DNA of 64,000 bases, from positions 27,625,139 through 27,689,138 of the forward strand of contig OZ026615.1 in the NCBI GenBank assembly GCA_964020975.1. Reading direction: 5' to 3'. Made by a program: the position numbers and the translations under genes. Positions 60,001-64,000 of the stretch are shown here, piece after piece. Below the pieces are notes generated by a model that did no database searches, was not told where the DNA came from, and saw only the letters and a list, made by a program, of their open reading frames with translations. Positions within the stretch are counted from its first letter, which is position 1. Every line of letters starts with the position of its first letter. The DNA is from Hermodice carunculata. Taxonomy: Eukaryota; Annelida; Polychaeta; Eunicida; Amphinomidae.

Positions 60001-62700
60001 CATGTGAAATTTGGCCTCTTTTGGATAATATGGCCAATGAAAATCTATTAATTTCTTCTTCATTCTTTGTTTAATATTAAATCCCCCCCCCCCATCCCAG
60101 AAGGATCTCCCACTTTATTATCAAAGGAGGTTGACAGGAATAAAGAATGTACATTACAATTAAGCACTGCCAAAAACATCCTTTCACACAACTGTTTTAT
60201 AAACAGCAAAATGTTGCCATTGGCTACAGTTATATACATTTTCCATTGACAGTGTTTGTCCACATTTGGAAACATGGCAGTTACAGGAGGCTGGGACAAT
60301 GTCCTGTTCTTATGGGACATTCAAACAGGTGCCAAGGTACAAGAAATGAGGGGACATGAAGAAGGTAATCCCACTAGATGGTGCTTAGGTGTCTCATATA
60401 TGCAGGTTATACATGTATTTCTGTAGCATCGCAGTGGAACACTGGAATGACCAACTTATCTGAAGAGTAACTTGTTTGTTTTATGTTAAAAAAGTTGCAA
60501 ATAAATTTTTGTTTATATTTAAAAAAAAAAGGTTATAATGAACGGTTGTTGATCTGTGGTTGTGCAAGTTCAATTAAGTGCTGATAACGATATCACTTTA
60601 GCATACAAAAAGTACAAACCGTTATACTTACCATAGAGTTTCTGTTTGGAGAACTGGTGAGTGATAAACCTCCTTTTTGATATCACATGCCTTCGTATGA
60701 GAGCAAATGAAATGTAAACCATTCTGAATATAGTAAAGTTTTGAAGCTATTCAGGTGTGAAATTGAAATTCCTGTGTGTGCTGGTAACATACATTTAAGG
60801 ACATGGTGGACATGGTATACTTTATGACTCCTGTACAGTGAAACCTCTTTATAAAAACACTCAGATATCCTACATATTCAATATAACGACACAAATTTTC
60901 ATGAGAACAGGGTTATTTTCTTTGTTATTTGACTTATTTATCTGACACGTTCAGTTATCCGACACATTTTTGAGGGAACAGAAGGTGTCATTATAACAAT
61001 TTTTCACTGTATAAATGTTTAATTTCTGTTTATGGTTGCCATCTAATACCCTTAAAAGTACATGTATATATATTTTTCGAAACAAAACATAACATCAAGT
61101 TTGATTCTGATACTGAATATAAGATTTTAGTATCACTATTGATGTAATTAAATTTTAACCAAAATTCTTAAATTTTGCATCAAATTTTAAAATGACATCT
61201 GAAAAAATACAAATCAGATTTAGCTTATAGTATTAAATTAAAGAACACGTAACACTCTCCTAAATGTAATTGAAACTTTTGAAAATGGACTTAGTTTCAA
61301 TATTATTGCTGTTGAAATTTTAAAAAATTTGCAGATTTTTAGCTTTAATTTAAACATCTTTTAAATTTTGAACTAAAACCCTTATTCAAAATTTAAAATA
61401 CAATTTTGCTGCTCGAAGTCTACTGTTTCCTTCTTCATAAGAAAATATTATTTCCCATTTTTGGTGTGTGTGTGCTATAATTTTTTTCTTTTTTTTTCTT
61501 TGAAAATGGATAAAATTAAAGTCTTTTAATTATACATTTAAAATTCAATTTCTTAACACTTATAGAGATCTCCTATTTTTAATAGCTTAATCAAAATGGT
61601 AACTTTAAAAAAATATGTAGTTTATATGATCTCAGATTTAAAGTCTAGTGTGTATATAAGGACATGTTTGGAGCAAATTCATATTTTTTGTGTAAAGTGC
61701 TGTAAAAGTGTAGATGTACAGTGTTTTAGAACATATTTTTATTGAGCTACCAATGGACACTTACTACAATTCCTTTTTACACTTACTGTAGGGCTAGGGT
61801 TAGCACTCACTCCACACAGAACTAACATATTTGATCAAACAGGAAAACAGACTAACATTACATCTTATGATGTGTTTTCCATGATGCTGTGTACTGCAAG
61901 TTACTAATGTTACTGACTACTATGTACATCAGTCTAGAATTCAGACCATAAAGATTTGTTTAAATCAAACTAGTCTGACTTTACATTGAAATTTTCAATC
62001 TATCACCGCTGACCTTCCCTGCTCTTTTATCTTTTAAAGTAAAAAAAATGGCAGAAGAAATAAAATCCTTACCTAGAGAGATATTGAAGAAACAAGGCCA
62101 CATCGTACAGCTTCTCTGTTTCAGTGATAAACTGCTGTCAGTTTGATGACAAGAAGATAGTGAGTGGCAGTGCTGACGGGACAGTGCGATGTTGGAGTCC
62201 ATTCTCAGGGGCCAACCTGAAGGTACTCAAGGGTCACACAGGGGAGGTGGTGAGTCTATATTAGCTCTTTAGTACTTTTGTTGTGTTGTCTTTTATAACT
62301 TACTATTTTCCCCTTTGTGTGCGAGGTGACTGAGGGCTATTATTGCAAGTTGTGACCAGTTACATTGTGAAATTTTCACGATTATTTAAGTTATACGCCT
62401 AGATGTATCATGAAAAAAATTGTTCATACATGTATGTATATTCACTAACTTGCAAATTACAGTGGGAAGTTAAAGGGAAAACACAACTCTAGCCTTCCTG
62501 ACTGAAGTGCCCTCTACAGGCGGGCTATAGTAACTGTCTAACCTTGCTGTTTGCTATTAATAAAATGGGCTGTAATTTTATAAGTGGATGCATCATGTTG
62601 TGAAACTTGATACTTTTGTTTCAGTACTGCCTTGTGTACAACAAAGACATGATTGCATCGGGTGCCTCGGACAGCACCATCAGAATATGGGACCACACAG
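46260..62700 (+). CDS. F-box/WD40-repeat protein (nine exons, 3' end outside window)
   Basis: Probable substrate-recognition subunit of an SCF (Skp1-Cullin1-F-box) ubiquitin ligase: the F-box binds Skp1, the WD40 propeller binds the target. Exons 46260-46405, 47838-47962, 48962-49114, 50589-50707, 56162-56313, 57731-57803, 60253-60364, 62125-62249 and 62625-62700 all join in phase at GT-AG sites, giving 360 complete codons. Residues 9-58 are the F-box (ILPKEIVENIFRYLS...DPLW). Residues 102-117 (GKWKEIYVRALHLKNNW, the usual linker) precede six WD blades with GH at 130, 210, 250, 290 and 331. The closing aromatic falls at W157, F197, W237, W277, W317 and W357, a strict 40-residue spacing. Blade 2 has lost its GH (VHSD) and ends FD. 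The layout resembles Cdc4/FBXW7, MET30 and beta-TrCP relatives, but I cannot assign an ortholog. At least one more blade and the stop lie beyond 64000. Confidence 0.93.
46597..46773. mobile_element. Tigger-like MITE (intron 1, copy 1)
   Basis: 177 bp between TA dinucleotides. The left end CAGTAGCCCCCTTCTTATAA and right end (reverse complement CAGCCCCCCTCTTATAAGC) are inverted repeats. Tc1/mariner-pogo (Tigger) elements start CAGT and duplicate TA. The interior holds CCCCTCTTATAAG-type repeats and no coding sequence. Confidence 0.8.
46821..47176 (+). repeat. Old diverged copy of the tRNA-like tandem array (intron 1)
   Basis: Two units of the 22.2-22.8 kb family. A-box-like TGGTGGAGTGG at 46832 and TGGTTGAGTGG at 47083 lie 251 bp apart. 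The second unit keeps the B-box-like AGTTCGAGTCC; in the first the B box is damaged. The linker with GCTGGTGGATTTAAGTCCCC, GTGCCGACTCAGTA and AACTCGCACATAACTA is shared. It shows the tandem arrangement is a property of the family and not just of the young array. Confidence 0.8.
47224..47401. mobile_element. Tigger-like MITE (intron 1, copy 2)
   Basis: 178 bp with the best-preserved ends: CAGTGGTCCCCCTCTTATAA on the left, reverse complement CAGTGGTCCTCCTCTTATAA on the right, flanked by TA on both sides. Same family as 46597-46773. Confidence 0.88.
47481..47601 (+). repeat. 121-bp direct repeat, copy 1 (left of exon 2)
   Basis: Begins GAAGAAAACCCAAGTTTAGA and ends AGATTCGTATTCTCCC. Identical to 48117-48237 except one base (GATAATTAAA against GATAGTTAAA). 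The pair brackets exon 2 in the same orientation, 636 bp apart. Confidence 0.95.
47838..47962 (+). CDS. F-box/WD40 gene, exon 2
   Basis: Acceptor ATTATAG, donor GATG-gtaatt. Completes W49 and encodes LHHCMVMGWLKYGIHMDLTK and EEPLINIRQSVSGTSPVFSLD, the linker after the F-box. It ends in phase 1. Confidence 0.88.
48117..48237 (+). repeat. 121-bp direct repeat, copy 2 (right of exon 2)
   Basis: See copy 1 at 47481-47601. Flanking sequences of the two copies are unrelated, so either an element inserted twice or a small duplication is possible. Confidence 0.95.
48962..49114 (+). CDS. F-box/WD40 gene, exon 3 (linker and start of blade 1)
   Basis: Acceptor ATAACAG, donor AATG-gtaggt. Encodes VSDDSMLAPIGKWKEIYVRA, LHLKNNWATGRYSVAPILRG and HKEKVTALDCN. 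The WKEIY...NW segment is the conserved bridge between F-box and WD domain, and LRGH opens the first blade. Confidence 0.93.
49393..49560. mobile_element. TTAA MITE family 3 (intron 3)
   Basis: 168 bp from TTAACGGATTT to AAAAGGGTTAA. The centre is a hairpin with arms GTCAACAGCTTTCC and GGAAAGCTGTTGAC. The arm plus CTCAGTC is shared with MITE family 1, but the outer sequence differs. Terminal repeats beyond TTAA are weak. Confidence 0.65.
49782..50035. mobile_element. TTAA MITE family 2 with long central hairpin (intron 3)
   Basis: 254 bp. The ends are TTAACTGGTTCCATAC and, reverse complemented, TTAACTCATTCCATAC. A 43-bp hairpin occupies 49815-49907. The following segment, GATAGGCATGTTGGTACTTG and AAAGCTCTTTTCATGA, is homologous to family 1 (CATAGGCATACTGATACTTG, AAGTCTTTTTATGA at 55880-55912), though the hairpin and ends differ. 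Confidence 0.78.
49815..49907 (+). ncRNA. Near-perfect 43-bp hairpin, possible small-RNA precursor
   Basis: Arms 49815-49857 and 49865-49907 pair over 43 bp with three mismatches, around a seven-base loop CGCAAGA. Arm landmarks are CTGGCACTGCCTGG and AGTCATGCTG. It lies within intron 3 in sense orientation and inside a MITE. Being nearly perfectly paired, it could feed Dicer, but nothing shows that it is processed. Confidence 0.35.
50294..50541. mobile_element. TTAA MITE family 1, complete copy (intron 3)
   Basis: 248 bp with TTAA at both ends. The left end is CTCTTTCAGTGCC; the right end reverse complements to TCCTTTCAGTGCC. It contains a central hairpin (about 50438-50506): ATCAACAGCTTTTCT and AGAAAAGCTGTTGG enclosing ATGCATTGGGC and GCCCAATGCAT. 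TTAA target and CCCTTT-like ends fit piggyBac-mobilised MITEs; a dead piggyBac transposase is present at 17-18 kb. Confidence 0.88.
50589..50707 (+). CDS. F-box/WD40 gene, exon 4 (blade 1 end, blade 2 start)
   Basis: Acceptor TTGGCAG, donor AAAG-gtgagc, phase 0 at the end. Encodes GQVIVSGSADKSLRIWDLST followed by CKCISKLDVHSDTITAVKIK. IWD closes blade 1. The GH of blade 2 is replaced by VHSD. Confidence 0.94.
50760..52635. other. Intron 4, left part: no recognisable element
   Basis: A local repeat of CATCCATACATTTRTA-type phrases occurs at 50765-50910. Frames of about 100 codons at 51065-51434 (both strands) carry no domain I recognise. Confidence 0.4.
52640..52935 (-). mobile_element. Decayed LINE reverse-transcriptase core fragment (intron 4)
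   Basis: On minus, LQKAFDTVDHHRLCHKLSEI near 52935-52875 and a PQGSILGP-like segment, read in shifted frames as SGLNFGADFLPDIQ, lead to LFYANDS, a decayed YADD box, near 52700. The match covers RT motifs from the palm. Both ends are truncated and frame changes are present. Confidence 0.65.
52940..54820. other. Intron 4, middle part: CpG-richer patch and microsatellite
   Basis: 53210-53770 has more CpG than its surroundings (AACACACGTCGAAGCG, GCGCCGGGCGG, CCGACACGGCGG). No coding frame accompanies it. An (AT)n tract lies at 54017-54082. Confidence 0.4.
54017..54082. repeat. (AT)n microsatellite
   Basis: About 33 AT units within intron 4. Confidence 0.98.
55025..55760. mobile_element. Inverted-repeat-bounded element carrying minisatellite B
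   Basis: TATCTCCCGCCCAC at 55025-55038 and GTGGGCGGGAGATA at 55747-55760 are a perfect 14-bp inverted repeat. Between them lie a (GTCC)n run and the family B tandem units. It lies within the sequence that splits the family 1 MITE. The class is unknown and there is no coding capacity. Additional CTCCCG/CGGGAG palindromic pieces at 54890-54970 may be its relatives or outer part. Confidence 0.6.
55098..55612. repeat. Tandem repeat family B, 145-149-bp unit
   Basis: About 3.5 units with TTCTTG-GCGATATCTCAAGAAC starts at 55100, 55245, about 55395 and 55544. Each full unit has CACAGTTGATCA-like and TGACCTTGACC, then TCAAGGTCA or CCAAGGTCA: an inverted core with a seven-base spacer. The period and core recall family A. 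Confidence 0.9.
56162..56313 (+). CDS. F-box/WD40 gene, exon 5 (blades 2-3)
   Basis: Acceptor CCGTGTTTCAG, donor ACAA-gtaaga. Encodes HNVIVTGCADCSIRVFDSTT, CRMKMSFLGHTGSIDKLTFD and GEIIISASSD. Blade 2 ends in FD instead of WD, and blade 3 starts at LGH. Confidence 0.95.
56320..57725. other. Intron 5: no recognisable element
   Basis: GGTGGGTGGGTGGGTG near 56340 is a short G-rich run. There is a short CACA tract near 57230-57260. Nothing else is supported. Confidence 0.4.
57731..57803 (+). CDS. F-box/WD40 gene, exon 6 (blades 3-4)
   Basis: Acceptor CTCATCCAG, donor GAG-gtgagt. Encodes KTVKVWSLSQAKLRHTLLGH and TDEIE: VWS closes blade 3, and LLGH opens blade 4. Confidence 0.94.
57810..60245. 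other. Intron 6: no recognisable element
   Basis: Pyrimidine-rich TTC/TCT run at 59210-59380. A 141-codon frame at 59626-60051 has no recognisable domain and sits inside the intron, so it is not called. Confidence 0.4.
60253..60364 (+). CDS. F-box/WD40 gene, exon 7 (blades 4-5)
   Basis: Acceptor CCATTGACAG, donor GAAG-gtaatc, phase 1. Encodes CLSTFGNMAVTGGWDNVLFL followed by WDIQTGAKVQEMRGHEE. WD at 277-278 and GH at 290-291. Confidence 0.94.
60836..61009. mobile_element. Tigger-like MITE (intron 7)
   Basis: 174 bp flanked by TA. The left end is CAGTGAAACCTCTTTATAA; the right end reverse complements to CAGTGAAAAATTGTTATAA. The interior has TTATCYGACACRTTCAGTTAT-like words. It has the same CAGT/TA architecture as the intron 1 MITEs but a different sequence family. 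Confidence 0.8.
61015..62120. other. Intron 7, right part: AT-rich, no recognisable element
   Basis: Very AT-rich between 61020 and 61700. No coding frames or repeats recognised. Confidence 0.4.
62125..62249 (+). CDS. F-box/WD40 gene, exon 8 (blades 5-6)
   Basis: Acceptor CTCTGTTTCAG, donor GGTG-gtgagt, phase 0. Encodes VINCCQFDDKKIVSGSADGT, VRCWSPFSGANLKVLKGHTG and EV. CWS closes blade 5, and LKGH opens blade 6. Confidence 0.95.
62625..62700 (+). CDS. F-box/WD40 gene, exon 9 (blade 6)
   Basis: Acceptor TTTTGTTTCAG, donor ACAG-gtagat, phase 1. Encodes YCLVYNKDMIASGASDSTIR then IWDHT. The next exon must start in phase 1. None in 62701-64000 reads as a WD40 continuation, so the gene extends past the window. 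Confidence 0.94.
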
Positions 62701-64000
62701 GTAGATCATCTTGTACCTTTCATCTTTGTTTCACAATTTGTTATATTTTTTCAAAACGTCTACATTTTAAAAGATTAATCGGACACTTTTCATTGGCTGA
62801 AATCTGTACAGATTTGGTGTGATTTGGATACATCTCTGTCCAAGCATTCATCTGTAATCACTCAATAAAGTATGTGTGCACATGTATTTGCAAATACCCA
62901 TGCAGGTCACCATTGCTTGAACACATGGTAGGGTCAGATTCAAAGGAGCAAAACAGAAATTTGGAAAAGAAGAAAAAAAGAGTTTATGATATTTATGGGG
63001 CTTCAGAAGATTGGCATTTTCTGTGCCTGGACTATTTTTTGTGCAGAGAGTGGGTAAGTACTGACTGATCACTGCTTGGTTCTTTGTTGTCCAAACGTCT
63101 GTTTCTTGTTGCACAGCTTTTCATGTGGAAAAATCAATTTCTTTTAGTTCATGTCTTTCATACCAGGTGGCAGACCCATCATAAGCACCACTCAAGTTTG
63201 CAGACAGCCACACAGAAACCATAAAGTCTTCATGTGGCAAGCATGCAGATGTCTCTAATAAATATAACAGATCTCGTTTATTACAGTTATCGATGTGTGC
63301 TTCATATCCTGTTTTGTGCTGCATGCAGAAACATGACCCCCCTCCCCCCCCCAAAAAAAAGAAAGCATGTGCGTTGAGACTTTTAATATTTGAACTGCTG
63401 TTTGCCAGAGACATGCCATGTGTAGCTGCAAATGTGGTGTGCTGATTATATTTCTTGGCAGGAAATTTGCATTATCTGCATGTCACACAAGCATTGAACT
63501 CGTGCTTGTTTATTTTTTTTATTCATATTTGCAACATATTTATAGACTATCAGTGGTTTTAAATTTCCCTTTTACAAATTAATCAAACATAAATACTACA
63601 CTCCCCCCCCCCACAAAAAAAAGAAAGAAAAGTGAACAAACATAATGTCAAAAGGATATGGTGAAAAAAAAATAATAAAAAAGAAAGGAAAAAATGGAAG
63701 ACTGTCACACAATAGCTGGATCATAGAGTAAGCATACATATGCATTGTGTACTACGTATGTAGGTTGTATATATTAACCAAAGCCTGTCAATATGTTGTC
63801 CAGCAGGCAGATCTCATCTTGACCAGCAATCAATATGCTCCACCCTGCTGTTAGTGGAACTTGGACAACACATACACCTCATACCTTGCTATATATTACT
63901 TTTCTTACGACTATTGAGGGGTCAGGTTGCTTCCAGATCCTGAGTGGTTTCTCCACCATTCCTACCCACCACCTGAGGTATGGGATGCAGTTGCTCCCTG
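62701..64000. other. Intron 9 (partial): no recognisable exon
   Basis: A TTGTTGCACAG acceptor-like site at 63107-63117 is followed by a frame without WD40 character that soon stops. Poly-C and poly-A stretches lie near 63340 and 63600. Confidence 0.45.

Noticed and set aside
59626-60051. 141-codon plus-strand frame as a nested gene or extra exon
   Set aside because: Lies inside intron 6 of the F-box gene, has no recognisable domain, and exons 6 and 7 join in phase without it.
63107-63180. Tenth exon of the F-box/WD40 gene
   Set aside because: The acceptor-like TTGCACAG is followed in phase by AFHVEKSISFSSCLSYQ and a stop, with no WD40 character.

Overview
The window is a stretch of animal nuclear genome. 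It is AT-rich, with spliced genes, long introns, SSR tracts and many degraded transposons, plus one 200-base assembly gap (27484-27683). The mix of LINEs of the L2/CR1/Jockey kind, piggyBac, hAT and Tigger-type MITEs, THAP domains and short ATATCTCAAGAAC-type tandem repeats suggests a marine invertebrate (lophotrochozoan or non-vertebrate deuterostome). I cannot name the species.

Layout. 1-9.4 kb is repeat-rich: a 145-bp tandem array, a 147-bp satellite, and a decayed minus-strand LINE end. A THAP zinc-finger exon lies at about 10.2 kb (minus). 12.6-14.8 kb is one large non-coding repeat ending in a perfect hairpin. A dead piggyBac transposase lies at 17.2-18.4 kb. 21.3-22.9 kb is the 147-bp satellite, invaded by a small poly-A retroposon and by a very young 242-bp tandem array with tRNA-like pol III boxes. 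A dead hAT transposase (24.5-27.0 kb) is split by a minus-strand LINE tail with a clear target-site duplication. A nearly complete LINE occupies about 33.9-37.5 kb. 38.3-46.2 kb is mostly repeats, with two candidate but unidentified host exons.

The one convincing host gene starts at 46260 on the plus strand and runs off the right edge. Nine exons splice in phase into an F-box protein with at least six WD40 blades, so it is probably the substrate-recognition subunit of an SCF ubiquitin ligase. The blade-closing aromatic residue recurs exactly every 40 residues. Its introns are packed with transposon debris: two Tigger-like MITEs flanking an old copy of the tRNA-like array (intron 1), a 121-bp direct repeat bracketing exon 2, three TTAA-flanked hairpin MITEs side by side (intron 3), and a fourth MITE split by a minisatellite-bearing element (intron 4).

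The most interesting signals are non-coding. The two LINEs share a 41-nt nested hairpin in the 3' UTR whose stems have changed on both sides while every segment length stayed the same. Tandem repeat families of different sequence converge on a unit of about 147 bp. TTAA MITEs share flanking sequence but carry different central hairpins.
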